Part shown: positions 42,026 through 50,237 of the stretch, in pieces | How the letters are laid out: every line of letters starts with the position of its first letter | Position numbering within the stretch: the first letter of the stretch is position 1 | Notes under the pieces: model-generated | The model's input: only the letters and a program-made list of their open reading frames with translations | The model's database searches: none | Told to the model about the DNA's origin: nothing | Assembly: GCA_019112785.1 (NCBI GenBank) | Contig: DXIQ01000092.1 | Span: 20,534-84,533 of the forward strand | From: Candidatus Blautia stercorigallinarum | GTDB lineage: Bacteria; Bacillota; Clostridia; Lachnospirales; Lachnospiraceae | Direction: 5' to 3' | Length of the DNA stretch: 64,000 nt | Program-made: the position numbers and the translations under genes

Positions 42026-43687
42026 TTATTCTACAGAAATCACATAATAGTAAATAGGCTGTCCTCCATAATTGATCTCAATATCATAATCCGGATACAG
42101 CTCTTCCAGACGGGAGGAAACTTCCTCTGCGTCTGCTTCTGTTACTTCGGCACCGTAATAAATACTGATCAGTTCACTGTCTTCATCAGTCATCTTGCCG
42201 GTCATCTCCACAGCAACATCCTGTATATCCTGTCCTACTGCCAGGATTCCCTTATCGCCGATCCCCATGATATCTCCTTCATGGATATCCTGGTCATCGA
42301 TCCTGGTATCCCTTACTGCATAAGTCACCTGTCCGGTTTTTACATTTTCAATAGCTTCCATCATCTCGGCAGTATTTTCTTCTACCGTCTTTTCCGGTAC
42401 ATAGGCGATCATAGCTGAGATTCCCTGAGGGATCGTCTTTGCAGGAATCACCACAATATTCTTGTCTTCCGTCAGATCCCTTGCCTGATTTGCCGCCAGG
42501 ATAATATTCTTATTATTGGGGAAAATGAAAATATTTTTAGCATTTACCTCATCAATAGCTTTCAGCATATCTTCTGTGCTGGGATTCATGGTCTGGCCAC
42601 CCTGGATCAGATAGTCAGCTCCCAGTTCTTTAAAGATTTCTCCCATGCCGTCTCCGGCAGATACAGTTATAAATCCCACTTCTTTTTCCGGTTTTACAGC
42701 TCTTTGGGCAGCCTGCTGAGCAGCCATCTTTTCAGCCTCTTTGATCACCTTTTCATGGTGTTCCAGCCGCATATTATCAATCTTCATATTAGAGAGCTGA
42801 CCATATGTCAGCGCTTTCTGAATGGCTTCACCCGGATCATTGGTATGCACATGTACCTTTACAATATCATCATCAGCCACTACCACCAGGGAATCGCCGA
42901 TAGACATCAGATAGTCCTTAAACTCTTCCTCATCTTTCTCTGTGAATTCTTTTTCCAGCATGATGATGAATTCCGTACAGTATCCGAATTTAATATTACT
43001 CTCTTCTGCAGACACCGGCTTTGTTCCTGTAACCCTTGCTGCCGGCTTTTCAAAGTTCAGATCGATCTCCTTGCCAAGATAGCCGTCAAAAGCGCCTTTC
43101 AGGACTTCCACAAGTCCCTGTCCTCCGGAATCTACCACACCTGCTTCTTTCAGCACAGGCAGAAGTTCCGGTGTTCTGGCAAGAACTCTCTCAGCCTCCG
43201 CGATCACATCTGTAAAGAAACTTTCCAGGCTTTCACTGTCCTCTGCAATCTCCGCCGCTTTATCAGACACCCCTTTTGCCACAGTAAGGATGGTTCCTTC
43301 TTTTGGTTTCATAACTGCTTTATAAGCAGTCTCCACTGCTCTTTCAAAGGCTCTGGCAAAAGTCGGCGCATCGATTTCATCACATTTTTCTATAACCTTT
43401 GTAAATCCTCTTAAAAGCTGTGACAGAATAACTCCGGAGTTTCCTCTTGCGCCCCTTAATGAACCGGAAGATATAGCCTTTGCCAGGCTTTTCATATCCG
43501 GATCTGACAGAGCGTTCACCTCAGAAGCCGCGGACATAATGGTCAGCGTCATATTTGTCCCTGTGTCCCCGTCAGGAACCGGGAAAACATTCAGCTCATT
43601 AATCCACTCTTTTTTTGCCTCCAGATTCTTGGCTCCTGAAAGGAACATCCGTCCAAGGATCTTTGCATCAACGGTATTGGTATTCAC
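42026..43687 (-). CDS. DAK2/YloV family protein (fatty acid kinase FakA-like)
   Basis: 553 residues. N-terminal DhaL-type kinase domain: NVFPVPDGDTGTNM with the Mg-binding Asp residues, and GARGNSGVILSQLLRG. Middle and C-terminal domain (NKNIILAANQA, VIPAKTIPQGISAM) match FakA, which phosphorylates fatty acids bound by FakB. No FakB is seen in the window. Follows the Asp23-like gene by 17 bp, the standard yloU-yloV pairing. Confidence 0.93.
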   Translation of the reverse strand: MNTNTVDAKILGRMFLSGAKNLEAKKEWINELNVFPVPDGDTGTNMTLTIMSAASEVNALSDPDMKSLAKAISSGSLRGARGNSGVILSQLLRGFTKVIEKCDEIDAPTFARAFERAVETAYKAVMKPKEGTILTVAKGVSDKAAEIAEDSESLESFFTDVIAEAERVLARTPELLPVLKEAGVVDSGGQGLVEVLKGAFDGYLGKEIDLNFEKPAARVTGTKPVSAEESNIKFGYCTEFIIMLEKEFTEKDEEEFKDYLMSIGDSLVVVADDDIVKVHVHTNDPGEAIQKALTYGQLSNMKIDNMRLEHHEKVIKEAEKMAAQQAAQRAVKPEKEVGFITVSAGDGMGEIFKELGADYLIQGGQTMNPSTEDMLKAIDEVNAKNIFIFPNNKNIILAANQARDLTEDKNIVVIPAKTIPQGISAMIAYVPEKTVEENTAEMMEAIENVKTGQVTYAVRDTRIDDQDIHEGDIMGIGDKGILAVGQDIQDVAVEMTGKMTDEDSELISIYYGAEVTEADAEEVSSRLEELYPDYDIEINYGGQPIYYYVISVE

Positions 43688-43704
43688 AACAAGTTTCCTC
43701 CTTA

Positions 43705-44061
43705 TTAATCAATTACTCTCACGCCTTCTACAAGGATGTTGATCTTCTCTATAGTAAGACCGGTAAATTCTTCTACCTTATATTTTACATTGCTTATCAG
43801 ATTATCGGACACTGCAGAAATGCTCACCCCGTAAGCAACGATCACATGAAATTCCAGAGTGATCTTGTTATCTGCTATGGTCACATTGATCCCATGTTTC
43901 AGGCTGTCCTTTTTCAACAGCTTTACAAGTCCGTCCTTCATACTCACTGCGGCCATACCTACTATCCCAAAACATTCAACCGCTACGCTTCCCGCATAAG
44001 TGGCAATGACATCTGTATCAATCGTAATCTTTCCTAATCCTGTATCAACAAATCCATTCAT
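43705..44061 (-). CDS. Asp23/Gls24 family envelope stress protein (YloU-like)
   Basis: 118 residues. GKITIDTDVIATYAGSVAVEC, GINVTIADNKITLEFHVIVAYG and the C-terminal VEEFTGLTIEKINILVEGVRV are the Asp23 family pattern. The start was moved to the ATG behind ATGGAGG, which is the first codon of a five-codon longer frame. Pairs with the FakA-like protein. Confidence 0.93.
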   Translation of the reverse strand: MNGFVDTGLGKITIDTDVIATYAGSVAVECFGIVGMAAVSMKDGLVKLLKKDSLKHGINVTIADNKITLEFHVIVAYGVSISAVSDNLISNVKYKVEEFTGLTIEKINILVEGVRVID

Positions 44062-44091
44062 GCCGGACACCTCCATAATTTTATATAAGCT

Positions 44092-44100
44092 ATTCTAACA
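44092..44100 (-). promoter_or_regulatory. Extended -10 of the asp23-like operon
   Basis: TGTTAGAAT on the minus strand ~30 bp upstream of the start codon. Confidence 0.5.
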
Positions 44101-44149
44101 TATCTTTTCCTAAAACGAAATAATAATTTATTTTTTTTTAGAATTTTAC

Positions 44150-44178
44150 TTGCAAATCAAAAGCTAATCTGCTAAAAT
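44150..44178 (+). promoter_or_regulatory. rpmB promoter
   Basis: TTGCAA and TAAAAT spaced by 17 bp on the plus strand, ~55 bp upstream of the start codon. Confidence 0.7.
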
Positions 44179-44234
44179 AGCTAGTGTTGTGAGTTTGTTT
44201 ATACGGACTTAATATATATTAGGGAGGTGCTACC

Positions 44235-44423
44235 ATGGCAAGATGTGCTATTTGTGACAAAGGCGCTCATTTCGGAAATAATGTCAGCCATTCTCATAGA
44301 AGAACAAACAAGATGTGGAAATCCAATATTAAATCTGTAAAAGTTAAGACAGAAAACGGAAATGCAAAGAAAATGTATGTTTGTACTTCCTGCTTAAGAA
44401 GCGGCAAGGTAGAAAGAGCATAA
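44235..44423 (+). CDS. rpmB: 50S ribosomal protein L28
   Basis: 62 residues, standard length. Cysteine pairs C4/C7 and C50/C53 make the zinc-binding (C+) form of L28; HRRTNKMWKSNIKSVKV is the conserved core. GGGAGG ribosome binding site. Opposite in direction to the yloU-yloV operon, the usual location in Firmicutes. Confidence 0.97.
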   Translation: MARCAICDKGAHFGNNVSHSHRRTNKMWKSNIKSVKVKTENGNAKKMYVCTSCLRSGKVERA

Positions 44424-44440
44424 GAATGAAGAAAATATTA

Positions 44441-44490
44441 AAAGAGATATTACCTGATCAGAAAATTTGATCCGGTGATATCTCTTTTTT
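44441..44490 (+). terminator. rpmB terminator
   Basis: AAAGAGATATTACC with its complement GGTGATATCTCTTT around an inner TGATCA/TTGATC stem, ending in Ts. Confidence 0.92.
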
Positions 44491-44568
44491 TCTGCATATT
44501 CGGACCAGAGGGCGATCCTGCGACCCCTGGCCTCTTTCTCATAACATTCTATATAAACCTCCGACGTA

Positions 44569-44706
44569 TCAACAACAAAATAAATTATATCCTGCCAGGA
44601 GACACAGGGCGGCAGCCACCACCATCAGAAAAGTTTTCGGAAAGATCAGAGCGATAAAAAGCCCCGTCCCCAGACAAAATAATGCAAGTCCCCACACTCT
44701 GCGCAT
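44569..44706 (-). CDS. Small 45-residue membrane protein beside gerW
   Basis: MRRVWGLALFCLGTGLFIAL starts a frame of 45 codons with two adjacent hydrophobic stretches and a Cys-Cys ending. It is below the usual size cut-off, but a clear AAGGAG ribosome binding site lies 9 nt upstream. It follows the GerW-like gene by 66 bp. Similar small MRR-W-G-L-type proteins are recalled from Clostridia near this locus; function unknown. Confidence 0.7.
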   Translation of the reverse strand: MRRVWGLALFCLGTGLFIALIFPKTFLMVVAAALCLLAGYNLFCC

Positions 44707-44772
44707 GATCTGTTTCTCCTTTTTCTCTCAATAACAGTATATGCAGATCTGTGAGGACCAATTATAAGCTTT

Positions 44773-45192
44773 TTATACTTCTTTCTTCTCTTCTTCCGTC
44801 TTGTCTGTATCTGACTTTTCTTCTTTTTCCTCAGAAAGGACTACTTCACTTTTCTTTCCATCTGTGAATTTATTCAGGAAGTCCGGAACCATATCCAGTA
44901 TCTTGGTGAGACCGTCCTGATTCTTGATATTTACCAGTTTTGTCACTCCATTGGAGATCACCAGCACTGCGCTGGGAGATATCTTTCCTCCCATACCGCC
45001 GCCTCCGTTATTCTTTTTTTCTCCGGCAAAGGCTCCTGCTCCCACTCCGAAGGTCACATCCACCAAAGGAAGGATAATGGTATCTCCCACTGTAATGGCA
45101 TCGCCTACTACAGTTTTCGTCGTAATGAAACTGTCCATGCCTTTAAACAAAGATTCTACTGTTGATTGAAAGTTATTATTTTCTGAAGCCAT
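44773..45192 (-). CDS. ytfJ: GerW/YtfJ family sporulation protein
   Basis: 139 residues. NFQSTVESLFKGMDSFITTKT, VGDAITVGDTIILPLVDVTFG and GAFAGEKKNNGGGGMGG match the GerW/YtfJ family, needed for spore germination in Bacillus. C-terminal 30 residues are Glu/Lys-rich. The start was set at the ATG behind AGGAGG. Downstream of DUF2953, the usual ytfI-ytfJ pair. Confidence 0.93.
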   Translation of the reverse strand: MASENNNFQSTVESLFKGMDSFITTKTVVGDAITVGDTIILPLVDVTFGVGAGAFAGEKKNNGGGGMGGKISPSAVLVISNGVTKLVNIKNQDGLTKILDMVPDFLNKFTDGKKSEVVLSEEKEEKSDTDKTEEEKKEV

Positions 45193-45249
45193 AGCTGGTT
45201 CCTCCTTCACGTTGTTTATGACAATCCCACCGCTGACAAAGTCTGCCGT

Positions 45250-46215
45250 CTATTGTCTGAAATGCCTGATAATATAGCGGACATCCCGGCTCCGGATGAT
45301 CTTCACCGCCGAGATCAGCACCATAATGCCGTACATTCTCCCTCTGAGGGAAACAGTCCCTTCTAAAACAGTCTGGTCAAAACATGGCTCTATACTGAAA
45401 TTTTTCCCATACAAAGGATAAAATATGCCTGCCGCCCCCAGAATTTCTCCTGTAAGACAGGGATCATCCGTTCCGAATTTTATGCGGCCCTGTATTTTTC
45501 CCGGAAGCATATGGATCAGCAGCTTTTTCCCTTCCTGTAAGATCAGGCTCATTCCTCTTTTGAATTTTTCATTTTCCAGAAATTTCTTTATTTTTTTTAT
45601 TTTATCACAGATGTCTCCGGCTGTTAACCAGAAATTTTTCAAAGCTTTGATCATTTTTCCGGGAATCTGAAAAATTTCTCTGAGCTTTCTGAGAAAGACC
45701 GGGTACTTTCTTTCCTTACTTTCCGGGGATCTGCCCCTTTCTTTCTCTTCCGGTCTTTCCTTACATTTTTCTTCTTGTTCCCGGATCTTAGAAGGCTCTG
45801 TATCCCCCGGGGTTTCAGTCCTGGTTTCTTTCTCAGCCGTTCCTTCCCGTTTTTTTCCTGCATCAGTTCCTGTCCGGGAAGGAAGGGTATTTTTTCTGCT
45901 TTTCTTTCTTTTCTTCTGTCTTTTTCGCTGCTTCAGGACCTTTAAAAGTTTCAGGACCGGGATCCCGAAAATACGGATCTCATACCCGGCCCTATCTTCC
46001 CCGCTGTCATACCATACTGTAAAAAAGATCAGATGAAAAAGCCAGGAAACCCCGGCTTTTCCCCCGTAGTTTTCCTTATCCCGGTATCCCCGGGCCTGGT
46101 ATCGTACAGGGCAGAATAAAACAGCAAGTACCCCCAAAAGAAGGATCCCCACTAAAACAAGAAGGAGAATGCCGATTATCTTTAAGATCATGAAAACTAT
46201 ATGTAGCACTGCCAT
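45250..46215 (-). CDS. DUF2953 domain-containing protein (YtfI-like)
   Basis: 321 residues. One N-terminal transmembrane helix (IIGILLLVLVGILLLGVLAVLF) is followed by a basic charged linker (about 85-170, rich in Lys, Glu and Arg) and a C-terminal domain with FGTDDPCLTGEILGAAG, typical of DUF2953. Partner of gerW; presumed sporulation-related. Start chosen at the second ATG; a 5-codon longer start is possible. Confidence 0.85.
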   Translation of the reverse strand: MAVLHIVFMILKIIGILLLVLVGILLLGVLAVLFCPVRYQARGYRDKENYGGKAGVSWLFHLIFFTVWYDSGEDRAGYEIRIFGIPVLKLLKVLKQRKRQKKRKKSRKNTLPSRTGTDAGKKREGTAEKETRTETPGDTEPSKIREQEEKCKERPEEKERGRSPESKERKYPVFLRKLREIFQIPGKMIKALKNFWLTAGDICDKIKKIKKFLENEKFKRGMSLILQEGKKLLIHMLPGKIQGRIKFGTDDPCLTGEILGAAGIFYPLYGKNFSIEPCFDQTVLEGTVSLRGRMYGIMVLISAVKIIRSRDVRYIIRHFRQ

Positions 46216-46219
46216 TTTG

Positions 46220-46549
46220 TCACCTGCCATCCTCCATCTGTTTTTCCAGCCACTGTCTCACATTCCCCGTGGCGGTTTCCCGGTAGGTCTGCTGTACCAT
46301 GGCTTCCACCAGTTCCAGAGCTTCCCAGTAGCCGCAGGCCAATCCTACGATCACCGGGCAGTTCTTTCTCCTTGCTTTCTGCATCAGTTCATTTGCCGGA
46401 AATATGTCCAGCTGATCCCGGTGGTTGGCGGCAAGGGTGATCAGATAAACATCCACCACCCCGGCGCCCTGGCTGATCTTCCGGATCAGTTTCTTTTTTT
46501 TCTTTTTTGCATTATTGCCAACATACAGCCCCTTATACCAGTTTAACAT
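46220..46549 (-). CDS. Conserved hypothetical protein
   Basis: 109 residues. A basic lysine run (NNAKKKKKKLIRKI) precedes a mixed alpha/beta segment (GAGVVDVYLITLAANH, CPVIVGLACGYWEALELVE). Not recognised. Its stop lies 4 bp before the start of the DUF2953 gene and it follows the PPK2 gene by 21 bp, so it is co-transcribed with both. Confidence 0.7.
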   Translation of the reverse strand: MLNWYKGLYVGNNAKKKKKKLIRKISQGAGVVDVYLITLAANHRDQLDIFPANELMQKARRKNCPVIVGLACGYWEALELVEAMVQQTYRETATGNVRQWLEKQMEDGR

Positions 46550-46570
46550 AAAAATTCTTTCCCATCGAAT

Positions 46571-48085
46571 CTATTTTTTCAATCTCTCCTCTATGGCATT
46601 GACCACAGATTCCAGGACTTTGATCCTGGCATAATATTTATTATTTCCTTCCACAATGATCCAGGGCGCATAGGAAGTGGAAGTCTTAATGATCATTTCA
46701 TTGACCGCTTCCTCATACTGATCCCATTTTTCCCGGTTTCTCCAGTCTTCGTCTGTGATCTTCCACTGTTTCTCCGGATTTTCCATACGCTCCTTAAATC
46801 TCCGCTCCTGCTCATCCTTATCGATATGCATCCAGAACTTCAGCACGATCGCTCCGGAATGGGTCAGATGGGCTTCCATATCATTGATCTCCCGATAGGC
46901 TCTCTGCCATTCTTCTTTTGTGCAGAAGCCCTCGATCCGCTCCACCATCACTCTGCCGTACCAGGTCCGGTCAAAAATCGTGATATGGCCGTCTTTTGGC
47001 ATGGCCTTCCAGAATCTCCAGAGATAATGATGGCTTTTCTCCGTAGGGGTGGGAGAAGCTGTAGGACTTACCAGATATCCTCTGGGATCCATTGGTTCTG
47101 TAAGCCGTTTGATAGCGCCCCCTTTTCCTCCGGCGTCCCAGCCTTCGAATCCCAGGACCACCGGGATCCTCTGACGGTACAGCTCACTGTGAAGGATCTC
47201 CATACGATCCTGAAGCTTTTTCAGTTTTTCCTTATACTCTTCTTTTGTATAAGCAAGAGACAAGTCTACTTTGCTCAATACCGTAGAATCCAGCTCCTTA
47301 TTTTCCTTGGGCTGCCAGGCAGGCTTTTCTTCCTGCATCCCTTTCTTTTCTTCTGCCAGAGCCAGTTCTTCTCTCTTAGCCGCTACCTTTTCTGAAAGTT
47401 TTTCCACTACAGTTTTATAGATCTTTGCAGTGGCAAAACGCCGGTCTTCCGCTTCAATGATTGTCCATGGGGCATATTCGGTCTCGGTCTTTTCCAGCAT
47501 TTCCTCATTCATGGCTTTATAGCGGTCATATTCTTTGTTTCTTTTGATATCTTCTTTGCTTACTCTCCATGCTGTTTCCTTGGAACCCAGCAGTTTATCA
47601 AAGCGCTTTTTCTGTTCCTTCTGACTGATATAAAGGAAGAACTTGATCAGCACTGCACCGTCATCCGTCAGTGTACGTTCAAAAGTATTGATCTCCTGGT
47701 AGGCATACAGAAGTTCCTCTCTGGAAATCTTATTTTCAAACCGGTCTACGGAAACTTTCCTGTACCAGCTTGTATCAAAAAAGGCTATACGTCCTTTTTC
47801 CGGTGTTTTCGTCCAGAACCGCCACAGGAAGGGGTGCATTTCTTCTTCCTCTGTAGCTTTCTTGATGGCAAATACCTGAAAGCCTCTGGGGTCCAGAGGA
47901 TAGATCAGTTTGCTGATCTGAAGGCCCTTTCCCGAAGCTCCCAGCCCTTCAAAGACAAGGATCACCGGGATCCCCAACGCCTTGCATTCTCTTTGAAGCC
48001 TGGCAAGCTCAGGTTCCATAACCTCCATTTTCTCCTGGTATACGCTTTTTTCCATTTTCTTTGTAAGATTGATCTGTTCCAACAT
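46571..48085 (-). CDS. pap: Polyphosphate:AMP phosphotransferase (tandem PPK2 domains)
   Basis: 504 residues with two PPK2 domains. The C-terminal copy has a complete Walker A GWDAGGKG (315-322), FDRTWYGRVMVERIEG and a lid region, so it should be active. The N-terminal copy has GASGKG (49-54) lacking the Asp of the motif, plus DTSWYRKVSVDR, and is probably structural. This is the class II PPK2 layout that uses polyphosphate to phosphorylate AMP to ADP. Together with the VTC-type protein it suggests a polyphosphate economy in this organism. Confidence 0.93.
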   Translation of the reverse strand: MLEQINLTKKMEKSVYQEKMEVMEPELARLQRECKALGIPVILVFEGLGASGKGLQISKLIYPLDPRGFQVFAIKKATEEEEMHPFLWRFWTKTPEKGRIAFFDTSWYRKVSVDRFENKISREELLYAYQEINTFERTLTDDGAVLIKFFLYISQKEQKKRFDKLLGSKETAWRVSKEDIKRNKEYDRYKAMNEEMLEKTETEYAPWTIIEAEDRRFATAKIYKTVVEKLSEKVAAKREELALAEEKKGMQEEKPAWQPKENKELDSTVLSKVDLSLAYTKEEYKEKLKKLQDRMEILHSELYRQRIPVVLGFEGWDAGGKGGAIKRLTEPMDPRGYLVSPTASPTPTEKSHHYLWRFWKAMPKDGHITIFDRTWYGRVMVERIEGFCTKEEWQRAYREINDMEAHLTHSGAIVLKFWMHIDKDEQERRFKERMENPEKQWKITDEDWRNREKWDQYEEAVNEMIIKTSTSYAPWIIVEGNNKYYARIKVLESVVNAIEERLKK

Positions 48086-48126
48086 TTCTTACTGCACCTC
48101 CTTCATTTTACCGGACCATGATATGG

Positions 48127-48176
48127 AAGAAGCTGCCGCAGTAAACAGCATCTATTTGTTTAGTGCGGCAGCCTTC
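48127..48176 (-). terminator. Hairpin after the NUDIX gene
   Basis: GAGAAGGCTGCCGCACTAAAC pairs with GTTTACTGCGGCAGCTTC. The T tract is weak. Member of the GAGCTGYCGYA-like group. Confidence 0.6.
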
Positions 48177-48177
48177 T

Positions 48178-48630
48178 CTAAAAGTACTTTCGATTCCCCC
48201 AAAGATTCGCTTTTTTCAGATCCAGATATTCACTGTAGGCCCTTTCCAGTATCTGCTTTTCATTGGAAAAGCGCAACAGATGATACGCTTCATGGAACTT
48301 GTAAAAGCCGGAATCCACAAAGTATTCCTCCCTCTGCGGTCTGCTGTAATAGCTGTTTGCAGACATGAGATACCAGTAGACATTCTTTTCTACAGTATCT
48401 TCCGGAATGCAAAAACTATACTGACTCTTTCCTACATATTTTATAATATTTGCGGTAACCCCTGCCTCTTCCTTCACTTCCCGAAGTGCAGTAGTCTTAT
48501 AATCTTCTCCTTTTTCCACGGTGCCCTTAGGCAGTACCCATCCCTCATATTTATGCTTATAGGATTTATACAAAGTCAGTATCTTTCCCCTATAGATCAC
48601 CACTCCGCCACAGCTTGTTGCTTCGATCAT
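48178..48630 (-). CDS. NUDIX hydrolase
   Basis: 150 residues. The Nudix box is complete: GTVEKGEDYKTTALREVKEEAG. Preceded by VLPK, similar to diadenosine tetraphosphate hydrolases of the bis(5'-nucleosyl) type. Probably removes nucleotide or alarmone waste. Own promoter (TTGCGC-17-TATACT). Confidence 0.93.
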   Translation of the reverse strand: MIEATSCGGVVIYRGKILTLYKSYKHKYEGWVLPKGTVEKGEDYKTTALREVKEEAGVTANIIKYVGKSQYSFCIPEDTVEKNVYWYLMSANSYYSRPQREEYFVDSGFYKFHEAYHLLRFSNEKQILERAYSEYLDLKKANLWGNRKYF

Positions 48631-48688
48631 TTTGTGGTTCCTCCTGCTAAAGACGTCCCAGGGACGCCTGCGTTGTGTTCTTAAAGGT

Positions 48689-48717
48689 AGTATACCTCTT
48701 TTTCAGGACAGGCGCAA
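48689..48717 (-). promoter_or_regulatory. NUDIX promoter
   Basis: TTGCGC and TATACT with a 17-bp spacer on the minus strand; a small hairpin with a GGCGTCCC/GGGACGTC stem lies between it and the gene. Confidence 0.6.
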
Positions 48718-48731
48718 TCCTTTCTTCTTAG

Positions 48732-50237
48732 TCATCCGTAATAGTATGCATTAAAAATTTCATGAGCAATGGGGACCGCCGCCCGGCTTCCTGTACCGGC
48801 GCCCTCGGCGATCACTGCCACCACCAGATCCGGATCTTCCACATTAGAGAAGCCGATAAACCAGGAATGCGTCCTGATAGAGCCGTCGCTTCCCTCATAT
48901 TCTGCGGAACCGGTCTTTCCTGCGGCACTGTAGCTTTCTCCGGAAAGCTGGGTACCCGTTCCGGAATTAACTACCTCTTCCATCAGCCCTTTCAGTGTCT
49001 GGGCCTCGCTTTCACTCATCAGTTCCTTATAGACAGAAGGCTTGGTTGTTTTTATTACATCCCCGCCGTCATTTTCTACATGGTCGATATAATAAGGTTT
49101 CATCAGTTCTCCGTTATTGGCAACAGCGCTGGTGCTCATAGCCATATGCATAGGTGATACCAGCGTGGTCCCCTGCCCGATGGAAGACTGCATCAGGAAC
49201 GGGATCCCTTCGGATTTTTTCAGATCTATAGTGCTCTTCCGGTAATCCAGGGAAATCGGAAGTTCTTTGTTGAACAGCAGATCCTCTGCCGTCTTCTGGA
49301 TGGTATCGGCCCCCAGATCCAGTCCGATCTGAACAAAAGCGGTATTGCAGGACTGGGCAAAAGCCGTGGTAAAATCCACCTGCCCGTGAACTTCTCCGTC
49401 AAAACATGGGATAGTATGGCCCTCCTGAGTGATACTTCCTGTACAGTCGTAAGAAAAATCATCTAAAGTCCCGTGTTCCCTGAGATAAGCAAGGGACATA
49501 ACCACCTTAAAGATAGATCCGGGAGGATATGCTCCCTGGGTAGCCCTGTTCAGCAGGCTGCTGTTCGTAGAATCATTAGCCAGTGTATCCCAGTCAGCCT
49601 CTATGGTATTGGGATCAAAATCCGGCTTGCTGACAGAAGCCAGCACGGCTCCGGTCTGGGGATCCATGACCACTACAGCCCCGTTATATCCGCCCAGAGC
49701 GTTATATGCCACTTCCTGGAGCCTGGTATCCAGTGTGGTTACCACATTGTCTCCCGGATTTTTCAGATCCATGATCTCATTTTTGATCCGGTCCACATAC
49801 TCATGATGTGTAGACATAAGTGATGAATTAGCCAGAGCTTCCAGGCCGTTCTTTCCGTTAGACACATAGCCTACCACATGGGCGAACATATTGCCGTAAG
49901 GATAAACTCTGGTCTCATTTCCTTCACTGTCCGTCTGGGTATATGCCAGAGTCTGTCCGTCAGCAGAAAGGATACTTCCTCTTACGATACGGTCCTCTGC
50001 CTGATTTTGTCTGCTGTTGTAAGGACTGCTGATAATATCATCTCTCTCCCAGATATTAAAATAGCCCATATAAACGATAAGGGAAACAAAAATCAGCACA
50101 AAGAAATAACTGACAATGGTATACTCCCGGTTTTTCCGCCGTTTAGCTTTTTTTCGTTTTTTCTTCTGCAGCTCCTCTTCTCTTCTGAGCTGTTTCTCAT
50201 ATTTTTTCTTTTTGCCGTTCAAATTCCTCATCCTCAT
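48732..50237 (-). CDS. Penicillin-binding protein 2 (transpeptidase, SpoVD/PbpA-like)
   Basis: 501 residues, class B PBP. A basic N-terminal tail (residues 1-40) precedes one TM helix (about 41-59) and a short pedestal. Catalytic S241-x-x-K244 (PPGSIFKVV), S296-x-N298 (QSCNTA) and K441-T-G (AGKTGSAEYE) are all present. No PASTA repeats, so shorter than SpoVD-like proteins. Overlaps the FtsW/RodA gene by 41 bp, the usual glycosyltransferase-transpeptidase partnership. Cell elongation or sporulation role. Confidence 0.93.
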   Translation of the reverse strand: MRMRNLNGKKKKYEKQLRREEELQKKKRKKAKRRKNREYTIVSYFFVLIFVSLIVYMGYFNIWERDDIISSPYNSRQNQAEDRIVRGSILSADGQTLAYTQTDSEGNETRVYPYGNMFAHVVGYVSNGKNGLEALANSSLMSTHHEYVDRIKNEIMDLKNPGDNVVTTLDTRLQEVAYNALGGYNGAVVVMDPQTGAVLASVSKPDFDPNTIEADWDTLANDSTNSSLLNRATQGAYPPGSIFKVVMSLAYLREHGTLDDFSYDCTGSITQEGHTIPCFDGEVHGQVDFTTAFAQSCNTAFVQIGLDLGADTIQKTAEDLLFNKELPISLDYRKSTIDLKKSEGIPFLMQSSIGQGTTLVSPMHMAMSTSAVANNGELMKPYYIDHVENDGGDVIKTTKPSVYKELMSESEAQTLKGLMEEVVNSGTGTQLSGESYSAAGKTGSAEYEGSDGSIRTHSWFIGFSNVEDPDLVVAVIAEGAGTGSRAAVPIAHEIFNAYYYG

